Assembly (NCBI GenBank): GCA_914767715.1
Contig: OU612075.1
Location: 14,694,001 to 14,758,000 of the forward strand
Length of the DNA stretch: 64,000 nt
Direction of reading: 5' to 3'
Origin: Membranipora membranacea
Taxonomy: Eukaryota; Bryozoa; Gymnolaemata; Cheilostomatida; Membraniporidae
Positions 12,768 to 25,215 of the stretch are shown piece after piece. Position numbers and translations under genes: made by a program. Each line of letters starts with the position of its first letter. Position 1 is the stretch's first letter. A model generated the notes under the pieces. The model had not been told where the DNA came from and did no database searches. It saw only the letters and a list, made by a program, of their open reading frames with translations.

Positions 12768-13330
12768 GATGCATGATTTAAGTTTTGGATTTGAGATTAC
12801 GACTGGCAAACGGTGAATTTATATTCTCCAACAAACAATATGAAATAAAACTTGTAACAACATCACAGAAACTACACAAGAGACAAATGCAGTTAAGAAA
12901 TCTTTGAAGTCTTGCTGTGGAGATACAAGCTGAACGAATAGAAAACATGTGAAAATGAGTTACGAGAGAAAATAAGCCGAAACTGAAAAACATGGTCGCT
13001 GGCCAATAAAGGACAGAAACTGATTTGGGAGCTACCTCTTCTTGAAACAAAATAAAAGAGCAAGCTGAGTCTGGTGTACCAACGCACCTACCCAAAAAGG
13101 TTGGTGCACCTTCCGTGTACATATTATACAGAAATGAGACACAGTGACTCCTTGGCAATTGTGTGAGCGATAAAAGTCAATCAAAGATGTTGATACACAA
13201 ATTTCACAATTTGCACTCTATGATTAAGTGAGATGACGGCCTAAGCCAAAGGATTCAGCTCCTTGATAATGTTTCGGGTAAAATTGCTGCCAGTCTCTGG
13301 TTTTACAAAAATAAAAGGAAATAGTGCAAT
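12768..13330. repeat. Dispersed repeat, copy 2 (partner at 4807-5340)
   Basis: Matches the first copy in block order along its length. Short open frames on the minus strand across it are not conserved in the partner copy, which argues against coding. Bases 13453-13510 resemble sequence that lies before the first copy at 4530-4600. Confidence 0.55.
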
Positions 13331-13984
13331 TGATGAGGGAAGGCAACAACTACTTGCTAAATTTTGCTTAAGAATAAAAAATATTCCGACAGCACCAGGT
13401 ATGCATTTCCTCAACCAATTTGAAACCAATTGTGTACCAACATCACCTTTGCAGAAACATCAATAACAAATTTTAGCATGAAGATTTGGGAATCCTGTCC
13501 TGCCATGGTCTTGATGTTTGATGTTTGTCTATTTAGACATTTCCGGTGTCACTCCTAAAAAGGTTGACAAAATTGAAATGTTTACATAAATATTCCTAGT
13601 CATGACTGAGCACAACCTGCTCAGCTTGGATTCCTTGTTAAAAGATTTTCCTGCAAATTTTATTGTCGCTTCATGAGGAAGAATAGATCTGTGCTGTAAA
13701 TTGAGTATGCCAACTCCAGATATGTATGTATGATGAAGCTAGGGTACGTGACATATATATATATAAAGTCTTTGGTAATCTGTCATCAATGAAATAACAT
13801 AGTAAATCAAGAGACGCAGGGTATAATACCAGCCAAATTATATTAGATCTGTTTTAATTTATGAGATAAAAATTATCAAAACAAATACAGCCCTGTACTT
13901 AACCACTTCTATCACTACATGACAAAAAAGAGGGCTGTTACTGCGGGATTATACTAATTTCTGAGGGCACGACCAAGGCTAACG

Positions 13985-14375
13985 GCTACCACTATCAGCG
14001 ATTGCTGCCATATTCGATGTGACTGATAACAGCATAAGCTAAAGCTTATCGACACAAATACAGCCATGAAGCTAGCCACTAGCCTTATCACTACTTAGTA
14101 AAAAATATGAATAAAAATTAAAAATTAAAAACACTACCACTATCAGCGAGCATTTCAAAGTTAGATATGACTGGTTGCAGAATACGTTAAAATTAATCAA
14201 ATTAGTAGAGCAATGTAAGCTAACCACTTCTTACACTACTTAGCAAAAACAAAAATATACTGTGGGATTATACTGAATTTTGCGGATGGGTCAAAGATTA
14301 GAAAACTACCACTATCGGTGATTGCTGCAAAATTTCCAAATGAGACACTATCACTATCAGCGATCGCTGAAAATT
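13985..14375. repeat. Subrepeats inside the fold-back element
   Basis: The motif accactatcagcgattgctg recurs four times with changes (about 13988, 14137, 14308, 14349). A second motif, cacttct-tcactac-tagcaaaaa, recurs near 13905, 14085 and 14220. Together they suggest two or three degraded copies of a unit of roughly 150-170 bp. Confidence 0.5.
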
Positions 14376-15296
14376 AGATATGACTGAACACAATAAGCCT
14401 GCTCAGTTTGGAGCGCTTATTGTCAGTGTTTGCTGCGAGTTTGGTTGTTTCATGGTATATTCTGACCAGCGTATATCTCTTCACTATTAGGGGTTTGTAG
14501 ATAGTGTGGGAAGGATTGGAAAATTGTTGGGATAGCATCCTTTTTTAGCAAAGCTCCCACCCACACCAGGAGGCCTTCTAAATGTATCTCGTATCAAATG
14601 TTCGCTACATAGAACAGCATATTTGGATGGAGTCCAGTTCTTGCGTTTAACGGCGAAACCCATACCTTTAGTCTCTCCTCGCTATTTCTGGGGAAGGCAT
14701 GGAAGCTTAAATTAGGATTTCCTGCCGGGTTATTTCCACAGCCGTAGGCAGCACACCAGTTTCTAGATTCCTTTTTCTAAAACCATCACAAATGATAACA
14801 TATACAAATAATTATCATTAAACTACAGCTTTTGATATAATAAACAGAAATTGTAAAATCAATTTCATAGCAGCGTCAGCATGGCCAAGAAAGATTTGCG
14901 AGATCACCGATTAAGTCTACTCACACTTTTTGACTGCTGTGCCAGTTCTGAGTTAGATATTTCGGGAGTAAATCAGAATTGTCATCTCAAATAGTGTCCC
15001 TCCACCCCCCCCCCCCCCATCACTATCGTTCCACCTTTTTTTTCTAACATTCAAATTTTATCACACCCATCGAATATTATTTCCTATGTCTATAGCCTTA
15101 AATTTATGTGCATGTATAGAAGGATGTGGGTATTATTATGTGACAACATTTAATTGATTTCTATCTAAAAGAATAAGGAAGCCTGTCCTCTTAGATGGAT
15201 CGGACAAGCAGAAATTATGCCAAAAAATTCAATCCAATAAAGACCGAAATATGACAATGCATACATGAGAGCCACCACTGGGCTGTTTCTTACCTT

Positions 15297-15390
15297 ATCA
15301 TCTTGTGAAGTGGTAGCAGCAGGATTTACATCTTGTGAAAATGAGGCAGCCAGATTATCATCTTGTGAAGACGAGGTAGCAGGCTGTAGG
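15297..15390. repeat. 30-bp minisatellite, three copies
   Basis: Three successive copies begin with tcttgtgaa, at about 15299, 15329 and 15359, each followed by a variable g-ggtagcagc-aggatttaca-like stretch. On the minus strand they read as SQDD-like peptide repeats in a short open frame (15165-15395). I regard that frame as fortuitous. Confidence 0.6.
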
Positions 15391-16757
15391 CTCATTTAAA
15401 AATAGTTTTGCTATAAACTGAGCGGCGTGGGTATTATATCCAGAACTTCTATGTTTGCCTTGTATCTCACAACTGATGATAGTAAAAGATGATGAAGATG
15501 AGACAGCAGGCTGCAGGTTCACGTTATATAAATAAATAATCTCAAGTATGAATATTCATACTTTGAAAATTCAAAGTATGAATATTAAAACTAGTAACCA
15601 CTTTGTTTACATAGTATCTCTCATCTTCTGTTTCAGTACAGGGCTGTATTTGTTTTGATAATTTGTATCCATAAATTAAAACAGATCTAATATAATTTGG
15701 CTGGTATTATACCCTGCGTGCCTTGATTTACTATATTATTTTATTGATGAGAGATGACCATAGACTTAATATATATATATATATGTGTCACGTACCCTAG
15801 CTTCATGATACATACATATTTGGAGTTGACATACTCAATTTACAGCACAGATCTATTCTTCCTCATGAAGCAACAAAAAAATTGCAGTAAAAACTTGTAA
15901 CAAGGAATCCAAGCTGAGCAGGTTGTGCTCAGTCATGACTAGGAATATTTATGCAAAAATCTATGATGATGGTGGTGGTGCTTTGATCTGACTCATCCAA
16001 CTTAATATTTGTGATACTGTGTTGTGGGTATTCTGTGCATTTGAATAGTAGTGGCAGAAGTGTTAAGGGTAGATGGCTGTATTTGCTTCAATATTTATTG
16101 GCTAATGATTGTAACTTATCAGGTCTGTTCTCGCCCTGGATTCGCCTAAGGAGTCAATTTTTTTATACCATCTCGTGCGGAAAGATCTTTTACATAAACT
16201 CACAAATTTTCTCTGTGTTTGAATAATTAGGGGCCGGACAAGGGCTGATATCATGCCCGGCGTCCCTTGATTTTTCACATTATTTCATTGAATGGTATAT
16301 AGTAAACTATGGCTCACAGCACAAACTAATTACGTCATGTCGTGCTATTTAAGTGGGACACATTATGATCAGTGAAGCATAAGCATTGTCCTGTCTAGGT
16401 AGTATATTAAGTCTACGGATGTAACTTTCAGCAAAGTAAACATAAAATGGATGCTTTAAATTATCATTTCTATAATTCTTGTTTTTTTGCTAAGTAATCT
16501 AAGATGAATTCTACTTTCATGCCATATATAATTGCACGCGATAGTAAAATGATTTATCATGCAATTTTTACTACTATACAAGATCATCTTAACAGAGTTT
16601 CTAAATTGTAAACCTACAAATATCCGGTTCGCTTGTTGAAATACGAACTTTGATAATATGCAATTATGACATTGTTTTCAATGTACACAAAATTATTATG
16701 AAGACAGGACATACTGAATTATGTTTTAGCATGCCTGGAATATTCAGAAAGATAAAC

Positions 16758-17640
16758 TTATTGCACATCAGAGAACACCTCTTGGTTATTACAAGCCTGT
16801 AGTTGTTATGCCGTAATTCATGTAGACGTGTTCTCAGTTGACCTGATCTTGTTCTTGCAAAGTATCGAGAGGAAAGCTGCTTTAAAATCTGAGATTGTTG
16901 ATACTGTGGTGGAATTTAAGAATTTGTTAATTTTTTCATTTTTATTACAAAAGTACATATTATGATATCTCCTTGGTCATATTTTGAATGACTTATGATG
17001 TTGTTTTATTAAGTCATCTTATTTGACAGCAGTTGCTGACACGATGTGCATTCAGGGATTCCCGCTTTGTTGCTATTGGTAGAAATCTACCTTACAACTT
17101 GTCTTGCAGTTTCCTGTTTACCAGATTTTTATTAGTGGAAATCATCCTTACAACTTGTCTTGCAGTTTCCTGTTTACTCAGTTTTTATTGGTAGAAATCT
17201 ACCTTACAACTTGTCTTGCAGTTTCCTGTTTACTCAGTTTTTATTGGTGGAAATCACCCTTGCAACTTGTCTCGCTATTTCCTGTTTAGGGGTTTTCCTA
17301 CATTCCCACGTTCCTATTGGTGGAAATCTGCATTTCGTTGTACTAGTGTGTTATCAACAACCATTTTTTTACCATAAATACGAGAACTCGCTGGGTTTTA
17401 AAGGAGAGCTAGTCTGATCTCAGTCATCAGCACAGTCAAATCTGACACTGCGAGACCTAGCATGAAGTAATGTTGTATATGCAGTTTCCTCAACTTCTTA
17501 AATGTTGCAATGACTAGTATGTTAGCTATAAGTATATCAATATACACTGGCAGTAATACTAATTACTAGTTCACGACGAAGTTGTGTCTTCACAAGGCCC
17601 AAGCTCTCCATTGTTCTAGGTTTGCTGATTTAAGAACCTC
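16758..17640 (-). pseudogene. Broken duplicate of the GPCR at 7114-8019
   Basis: Bases 16758-16910 match the 3' end and 3' flank of the intact receptor, including caaagtatcgagaggaaagc. Bases 17425-17640 match the receptor start through TM2, including the line gcatgaagtaatg-tgtatatgca. The part coding for the stretch from just after TM2 through TM7 (about 630 bases in the intact gene) is missing. About 510 unrelated bases holding a 56-bp minisatellite sit in its place. The remaining pieces carry indels and an early stop. It is a dead tandem duplicate, same strand, about 9 kb from its source. Confidence 0.8.
17068..17325. repeat. 56-bp minisatellite, about 4.5 copies
   Basis: The word ttgtcttgcagtttcctgtt recurs at 17098, 17154 and 17210, with a variant at 17266, giving a strict 56-bp spacing. 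Each unit also carries ttattggtagaaatctacc or a variant. The middle units are nearly identical and the outer ones degenerate. It fills the gap in the GPCR pseudogene. Confidence 0.8.
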
Positions 17641-18960
17641 CAACAAGAAATAGAATGTCGTTGAGTAAGGAATGCTGAGTAACCTTGAGACTTGGCAGTT
17701 ATTGAAAGCTCCGCTGCACTCAAACAGGTATATTTCAGTGTTATGGGATTTCAAGTGAATCTTTATTTATGTACGATATTATTTTATTAAGGCATATAGT
17801 CAATGATTGACAGACAGCAGTTTGTATTTGTGAATTGGAATTTCTCCTATCCAGTTATACAACTGTGACATACTCACATCATGTGTAGTTATGAAATATT
17901 ATATTATTGATTTCTGAGATTAATTATGCTCTGCACGAAATTAGTATGCCAGTTCAGGGTACTCTAATTTGATTATCCTATCACAGTGATTGTATTTGAT
18001 GAACGAATCATTATGATATAGACAGCTTCGGTTGACTGAAGTCGCAAAATCATCGAGCTACTTCAATCAATCACATTCTTCTTTGGTGAAGGCAGCAACC
18101 ATGAATATCACAGTATGCGATACAACCAACATCTGTTTAAATTGGTTGTAGAGCAGATCATCTTGGTGTTCAGTATCACCTCTGCAACTGCGAATATCTT
18201 CCACCTAACTTTTCTCACCGTTGTTGTTACGCTGCAGATGAACCAGACCAGACCATGCCCCCTCTTTTGCTCAAAAAGAAGAAGCATTCCGCTTCCATAT
18301 CTCTTTTGGCAGGGGGTCATATAAGCTCAAAGGTCAAGCATGTTACCTTTTCTTAAACTTTGCATATGGGTGAAAAGTACAGAAAAAAAGCTGTGTTAAG
18401 AAGAACTCTCCATCCAGGAATGGTCAGGCTCCATAACTTTTAGGCCTCAATGTTTTCCCTACCTCTCTCAAATACGTCGCAGAAACTCAAAATGGTGAGT
18501 TTCCTGAATAACCTAACTTCAAAATTGAGGTTCTCTAAGAGAAATGACAGAATTTGTTGTCGAGTCTGATTGCCAATCCATTGACATGAGTAGTCATCAC
18601 CTTAACTCTGTAGAATAAGTCACATTATTGTTGTGGATTCCATTTTAGATGTTTAGTGTATGTTACTAGAAAACTTGACAATATGAACCTCACAAGATAC
18701 AGACAGACCAAAAAATTAGAAAGCTGCATTGAAGATCCCTAAGGATAAGGGCTTGTCAATGAAGTGACATTTCCATTCATATCTTCGATTGGCGGCTTTG
18801 ACGCAACCAAAGGAGGGTCAACTGGTTTACTTTCTGTTTTGCCATCATTTTGCTTCGCTTTCCCACTCGTCCCACCCTAGGAGTGTCATCTCTCAAATCA
18901 GTTTTCTCAATACTGCTTTGTTTCTTCCATGTACCCATACCCCCTGGTTAGAATCGCGTT
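17641..18960. other. No gene recognised
   Basis: The missing first-half exons of the SLC18B1-like gene might be expected in or before this stretch. I could not identify any membrane-span exon here. A 51-base stretch ending in ATG then GTGAGT at 18490-18495 has exon-like borders but no recognisable content. Confidence 0.4.
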
Positions 18961-18969
18961 TTGCTTTTG

Positions 18970-19200
18970 GTTTTTATTTTAGCCTAGTTAACACCTACTG
19001 GCATTTGCAGGTTCGAATCCTGATAATTACCCATGCTGCTAAAGGAGGTGAGCTCTCCGGACAATATTGCCTAGCTTGCCCACTCCTAGCTTGTACAGAG
19101 GTGTGCATGAATGTGATAAATCTTATTCCACATACTGTAAGCATATTCTCATTTGCCCGAAAGGGCGCTTGAATAGTAAATAAAGTTGATATTTTTGTTA
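18970..19200 (+). repeat. Probable tRNA-derived SINE
   Basis: An A-box-like tagcctagttaac is followed by a B-box-like ggttcgaatcctg at 19012, then a body without coding sense. The tail contains gcccgaaagggcgcttgaa and aataaag. This order fits a tRNA-headed SINE. The 127-codon frame at 18789-19172 crosses it and is probably not a gene. Confidence 0.5.
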
Positions 19201-20779
19201 TTACGGTACAGGAATTTCATCCAACGAAATTCTACAAACTTGTGTTCAGGTTCACGAAAAATACTCCATACAGCCTCAAATGGATAATCCCTTGCCCAAT
19301 TCAGTACAGTCCCTAATCATGTGTCCCCTCACCATACAATATACAAAAGGACCAGAATTGCAAATAATTGGAACACATATTCTTGATTTGGTTGTTAGAT
19401 TGACGCTGCCACTTTTGATATCAATTATACGTTCACTTCACCTTGACCAGCCAACTGGAACTCTATGCAGTGTTGTCAAACCTTGCCGACTAATTTAAAT
19501 TTTGATTTCCTGATTCGCTTTATTGATAATTATGTTTAATTGAAGGATGGTCCTAAGTTCATGACATTTTATTTTTAAATACTGACTGTCCAGGTTTCTG
19601 CATTTTAAACTAGCTTATGCAAATGTTGGCAAGAAGACAAAGAGATTGAGTGACTACATCAAACTGCCAGGTGTTCTAATACTACTGATGATATTGTCAA
19701 CACTAGTCAATAGTCAAAACTGTAAGTGCTTACACATTGTCTTATGAACGGCCATCTTCCCTAACGTTTCTTCCAGCTATCTTCATGATTATTAAGCACC
19801 GCTATGAAAAGTTTGGATACACAAGCAGCTGATGATAGCGAGACCACACCTTGTCTTTTCCTAAGGCATATTAGATGTAAAAGTTAAGATCTTGTTTTGG
19901 GAATATTAATCAAACAAATCAGCTCTTGTTCAGCCCTGAGGCAGGGTGAATATAAAAACTAGAGATTGTTTCATTCGACAATAATACTTGAAAAAACAGA
20001 AAAAAAACTGAGTATTTTATTTCTACAGTTTGATGTGCCGATATTAACTTGGAGCTTGTATTTTTCTTTATCACCAGTGATGTACATGTTTGGTAATATT
20101 TTTGCATCAATAATAACAAATAGGGTAAGTTGTGAATATCAAGGTTGAACATTAAAGTCACAATATGTCCATACTTACAGTTTATGTAAGCTCAACCCTG
20201 CAAGTGATGGGTATAGCTCAAGGATTAGTGATTTTCAGCCGCATCATATCAGATGGATCATTGATATGACGATGCTAGTTCTGATGCCATATTTAACAAA
20301 GGCAAGAGCCTGATGTAATAAAAAAACATCCCCTCAATCTTGCTGATATCAAGGCATCAAAAACATCCTCAAACTGCTTTCCACCCATCAATTTCTGTTT
20401 TGTCTCATCTATATACTTTTATTGGCAACCAAAGTCATCTCATTCGAAATGTTTTGCACTCAGTGCCGGAAAAAAAATTTTAAAACAAAAAAAGAGAAAC
20501 AGAAAGGAAGTAATATCATTAATGATGTTGGTCAAGTCGACAATATATGGTTGAATAGTAAAGTTTTGAATGAACTGAACTTCTCTTTAGATCTCAAATG
20601 TAACGGTAAAGAATTGTATGCAGCAAAAACTTTGTATCTTAGATTGTCTGTATGATATAAAAGTAAATGTTTATCACGAAAATTGAACTTGGTAGTGTTT
20701 TTAATTCCTCTATATAAATGGAGGTGTCAAAAAATTGTTTATCTTATGCGCAAAAAGTGAAGTGCAATAACAAACAAGC

Positions 20780-21810
20780 TTAGGAAGAGGTAGGAGTTGT
20801 AATGATTGTGTAATGGATTCGGTTGGAATGAGATACTATGGGATGTAAAATGCACATTTGCGATAATGCGTAAAGCCCGTTTTTGCACCAAAATAATCTA
20901 TTGAGAGCATTATTGCAGGAAAAGTTGCCAATGATATGGATCCCATATATGAGGTGACAATAGATGAACTGGAAGTAAAATGTGCGGGCACTTGGTATGT
21001 CCAAGAAGTATCTCAAATTTTGAAGTAGGTAAACATTCCGTTGTACCTTTTTATATACATACTCTAGTCTAGATGATCCTGCCATGAAAGCGAGTCACTC
21101 AACACAAAACCCAGAAGCCTTGTAGTTCTCTGTCTGTTTAGTTTTTCATGCCCTAGGTTATAAAGGGGATCTGGGATATTAAGTAGCACGTAATGAGATT
21201 TCTGAACATTTATAACCATCCGGTTACAATTGCACCAATCCAAAATGTCATTTAAATCTTCAGATGCCTTTGCCTTTAGTTGTTGAAGGTTTTTATTAGA
21301 TGACAGGAACACTGTATCATCAGCATTGCATATTATGATGATGAGTCTGATTTTGATGAAGTTAATAAATCATTTATGAAGATGAGAAAAAAAGTTGGTG
21401 CTAGGATTGAACCTTGAGGGACCCCTATCTACAAGATTCAATATTATTGAGTTTAAAAAACTGCCTTCTGTCTGTCAGAAAGGTGTCAAGAAGTTTTAAC
21501 ATATTTCCTCCGATGCCGCAAGCCTTCAACTTATTGTGTAGTAAAACATGGGACACACAGTCAAATGCCATTTTAAAATCCAGAAATAATATTTCCATTA
21601 ATTTTCTCCAACAAAGAGTATGAAACAATTTTAAATAAACTGCCTGAACAAGAATGGTTTTGTTCTTAGTGAGATATTCTTGCAGGTGGTGATTTATGTG
21701 TTTCTCAAATATTTTTGAAAGAACAGGCAAGACTGAAATTGGCCTATAATTTGATGGGTTATTTATATCCCCAGATTTATGTATTGGTGAAACTCGAGCT
21801 AGTTTCCATA

Positions 21811-21871
<61 letters not shown>

Positions 21872-23040
21872 CTGACTGATTGATTGATATATTGATTGAT
21901 TGATTGATTGTATTATTACTGACTCATTACTGAGTAATACGTTGTTTAGCGTGAGCAATAAAAATTGTTGTAAAAATTAAAAATTGTCCGTTACTAGCTT
22001 GGTTGGTGTAAAAAGAGGAAAAAACATAGATAAAACATAAAAAATATTACTACTGGCTAAAAAAGAATACTAATCAGTTTCTGTGCACAGCATGCTCGAA
22101 AACAGTTTTATCTGAGATTGACACGGGATTTGATAGTCTTATATCGACCTGATGGTAGCTGGTCGAACGTGAAAACAGGGTTATCTTGGTCTGACGCTAC
22201 AAGTCCTTCGCTTAAAACCCTGTTAAACATATCGGTGATAATATCCACAATACAAGGCCAAACAAGCTTCAACATCTTCACTGGAATTCTGTCAGGTCCT
22301 GTACTTTTACTATCAGGAATGTGGAACTATATACTTGTACATGTGAAAGGGGTGAATTGTGGTATGTCTGCCAAATTATGTTCTTATACGGGAAATGTAA
22401 TCTCATCCGTTACAACAAGATTCTTTGTGATTGATTTTGCAATGGATGTGAAATGGCTGTTAAATTGATCTGCACTCAAAGTCTCCTTCTTTTTATTCTT
22501 CAAAACATCCCAAAGAGGTTTTGTATAATTTCGCTGTTTTTCATAACCTTTCCAATCACTGTTTTGTTTGAGTTGATCTCTGATTTTGATGTTCATTTTT
22601 ACCTCATCATCCAACCATTTTGGAAGATTATGCGTTCAAACAAAACGAGTCTTCTCAAACACGAGTTTTGACATAAGATGATTCAAATGGCTATAGAACT
22701 TCTCAAACATTGAGTCTATTGATCTTTCATACAACACATAACCAAAATATACCCTGGAGAATGTGTTAAAAATGTTTTCAGGTGTTGCAAATGAATAATC
22801 CAAAAATGTTACCTTGCATCTTTTTTTAGATATTTTAACATCTCTATCAATCTCTCTTGAAGCTACTATCATGAAATGATCGCTCAGTGAATATTTGATG
22901 ACACCAGATTTAGCAATATTGTCACATTTACTTGAATAGATTTGGTCAATTAATGTCCTTGATGAATTAGTTATGCGAGTGGGTTCAGATATAAGTTGAT
23001 TCAACAGCAGTGGAGAGGTAACATTATCTAACCACCTGTT
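20780..23040 (-). mobile_element. 5'-truncated, inactive Jockey/CR1-like LINE
   Basis: Reading on the minus strand, the order is: endonuclease C-terminus with RTLIDQIYSS and LSDHFMI (23004-22640), a linker with a PLWDVLKNKKK block, then reverse transcriptase. The RT pieces are ARVSPIHKSGDINNPSNYRP with ISVLPVLSKIFEK, then a FDCVSH block, then the palm motif read as NADD (usual: YADD) near 21325. A C-terminal piece with LIYGIHIIGN ends near 20780. Frames change several times, and a (GATT)n run interrupts the start of the RT. It is dead. It lies antisense inside an intron of the SLC18B1-like gene (20125-23177). Confidence 0.8.
21811..21911. repeat. (GATT)n microsatellite within the LINE
   Basis: About 25 tetranucleotide units with few interruptions. 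On the minus strand it reads as repeated NQSI inside the RT open frame, immediately before IWKLARVSPIH. Because four is not a multiple of three, the frame stays open only by the chance of the sequence. Confidence 0.9.
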
Positions 23041-24404
23041 TTTTTAAATTAGCAAAAAATATTAATTGATGGACAGAACTAGACATTGGAAAATCAAGTT
23101 TTCTCTATAGTGTAGCATGTTGCTCATCACAAACTGTTGATGAGATGAATATGATGTTCCTATATTTTGTCGCACAGGGTTATGTGTACTCCGCAATATT
23201 ACTCACATCGCCAGTATGCATACTCTGCTACCTCTTCCTGTGTCCAAGTCCACCTCTTGCTCCTCTCTTCAAGAATATAAGGTAGATGTAGTTGTGTTTG
23301 AGAAACTGATTATAAATTATCAAGAAACAGAAGTATCATCAATTGCCCATAATGCTCGGATGTTGGCACTGATTAACTATGTTGATATTAATTGTGTTTT
23401 TGAATGTATTAAAGTGTATCTTTATGTTTTAGCTATCTGCGGATGACAGTGAAAATATTTGGGATGACTGCATATCTTATACCTCATATTACTGTTCCGA
23501 TTTACCAGGCATTATTGAATCTTGCGTTGTAAGTTTTGTTTCACTCATAGCCTTAAACAAGTTTGAGACACAGATTTTGACATGAACAAGGATACTCGTA
23601 GTGTTTGCTTTTTTTTTAATTTTTTTGATGCTTGCAACTGAAAAATGGTTATTTTCTTGCTTGTTTCACTGCCTGACCCTGTGGACTGATTTGATTAAGT
23701 GGAAAGATTCTGAAAAATCTGAAACATGAGATTGGTCTTTCTCATCTCAGGGACATACTGCAAATATGCTCCATTTGATGTCGATATAGTCTTGAAATTC
23801 ATTAGTTCATGAGCCACATATGTTTTGGTCATTTCCAGCAGCGATACTTAAACAATCAATTCAATAAAGTATTTTCAAATAATTAGCTTCATTTTTGTAT
23901 CCCCATACTCAAAGCTGCCTCTAAGATAGCCCATTTTTATCCCATCATTTGGGGCACAGCCAACAATGGCTATCATAGTTCCCACATTCAAGCAAGGTAA
24001 ATGACATTGCCATCATCAGAATATTATGATGTGATTTTGGGGCTCAAAGCATGCACTGGGTCACAACAAAATGTAAATTTCCTAGCCTTAACGGTTTTAA
24101 GTAAGTCTGCTCTTTCAGCACAAGGTACACCAGGTAACCCTAAACTCGGATTTAACTTGATGAGGTTTTGGTTCTTACATAAAGTATCTGTTACATAATA
24201 TTTTTATATAATGCACCTGATTTTCAGAGCAAATGGACACAATAGTGACAGTTTGAATACTTATGCAATCATTTCTTCAGCTGTTAACTCTGCATATGTT
24301 CTTGGATCAATGATGGGACCTTGGGGCCTTTGGTTGGAGAACTGACTCAGCTCATTGGTTTTCCATGGGCAACAACGACTACTGCACTCATATTATCTAT
24401 AGCG

Positions 24405-25215
24405 GTATGTATCTGTGAAGGAGTCTATTTTTCCAGTTGTTTTTTGCTGATAATGATATTATTACATTGATCGGTAATGCCACAATCCAAAGTATTGGTC
24501 AGGGTACCAAGGCCCATTTTTGGTGTGTTTGACTCATTGAAGGTAACCCTATGTCCAATATATCATTGCGAAGCTGACAATCTGTGGATTCAGGATCTGC
24601 AGGCACACTTTTGCCAGCCTGGTAAGTTTCCCTGCAATCAGGGAGATAATCAAGAAAAGGCACAAATATGACTTTTATCACCTGATCACATTAAATCAAA
24701 TGTTGTCTTAAATAATGGTGGTACGGCTCTATAAATTACAGAATAGCATTTCTTGACATAAAACTACAATTCTGTAAAATTTTATTGTCATCCCGGAGCC
24801 GATGGTAGAGAATGCGATGAAAATCGCGGCCCATATCATTTGATGGAGTGCATCTTTTTTTTAGAGACGGTGACATATGATTTTTATTTCACAGCATGCA
24901 AGATAAAGGTCTTAACTAAAGGCTCACAAAATTCCAGGTTCCTAGGTTGAAAATATTTAGGTCTATAAGTGGTTTTGAATCGTCACCTCAATTGGGAGTT
25001 ATCTCCCCCAACCACTTTTCCAGGAGGTCAATTTTGAAAAAACATCCTAAAATTGCCATAAGTGAATACACATTGCATCTATTTACATTTGCCAATAGCT
25101 AAAGGGGCTTCTTGTGTTATGTTTAAGAATATTTTAGGGAATATGAAGCAGTAGCACTGATGTAGCTGTTATCAATGGCATGTTTCTGCTTGCTGTGAGG
25201 TTTTGAGTTCATCAA
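24405..25215. other. No gene recognised
   Basis: The last exon of the SLC18B1-like gene would be expected here or beyond. I do not see a convincing hydrophobic exon with a stop. Confidence 0.4.

Larger units (their letters stand above)
13584..15954. mobile_element. Element with about 315-bp inverted ends (fold-back type)
   Basis: Bases 13584-13898 are the inverted complement of 15636-15954, with small differences. Outer ends read cataaatattcctagtcatg and, inverted, catgactaggaatatttatg. Inner ends read cagccctgtac and gtacagggctg. Both arms carry an (AT)n run in the same place. The interior has no transposase frame. It holds subrepeats near the left arm and a 30-bp tandem repeat near the right arm. 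No clear target duplication is visible outside the ends. Long inverted ends with a repeat-filled interior fit a non-autonomous fold-back DNA transposon. Confidence 0.7.
19594..24404 (+). pseudogene. SLC18B1-like MFS transporter, second half, frame broken
   Basis: Five exons encode the second half of a 12-span transporter: 19594-19721, 20029-20124, 23178-23281, 23433-23528, 24228-24404. Recognisable runs are SDYIKLPGVLILLM (TM7), PILTWSLYFSLSPVMYMFGN (TM8), GYVYSAILLTSPVCILCYL (TM9), MTAYLIPHITVPIYQ (TM10) and SAYVLGSMMGP, then LVGELTQLIGFPW (TM11). The last pair matches the SLC18B1 block before and after its GP-LGG motif. Phases agree at exons 2-3, 3-4 and 4-5. Exon 1 ends in phase 1 but exon 2 needs phase 0, and one base is missing in exon 5 at about 24320 (GGACC-TTGGGG). 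The TM1-6 exons and the last exon were not found. Two frame breaks favour a pseudogene; assembly indels are the alternative. SLC18B1 proteins are vesicular polyamine transporters. Confidence 0.65.

Noticed and set aside
15165-15395. SQDD-repeat peptide on the minus strand
   Set aside because: It is produced by a 30-bp minisatellite inside a fold-back element.
17068-17325. CRISPR array because of regularly spaced repeats
   Set aside because: The whole 56-bp unit repeats, with no unique spacers, and the genome is eukaryotic.
18789-19172. 127-codon open frame as a gene
   Set aside because: It crosses a tRNA-derived SINE-like segment, has no domain and no splice support.
21425-21958. 177-codon frame as an independent gene with NQSI repeats
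   Set aside because: It is the reverse transcriptase part of the LINE preceded by a translated microsatellite.
23433-23528. Alternative open frame LSADDSENIWDD in this exon
   Set aside because: The other frame gives a membrane span that continues SLC18B1 homology and matches splice phases on both sides.
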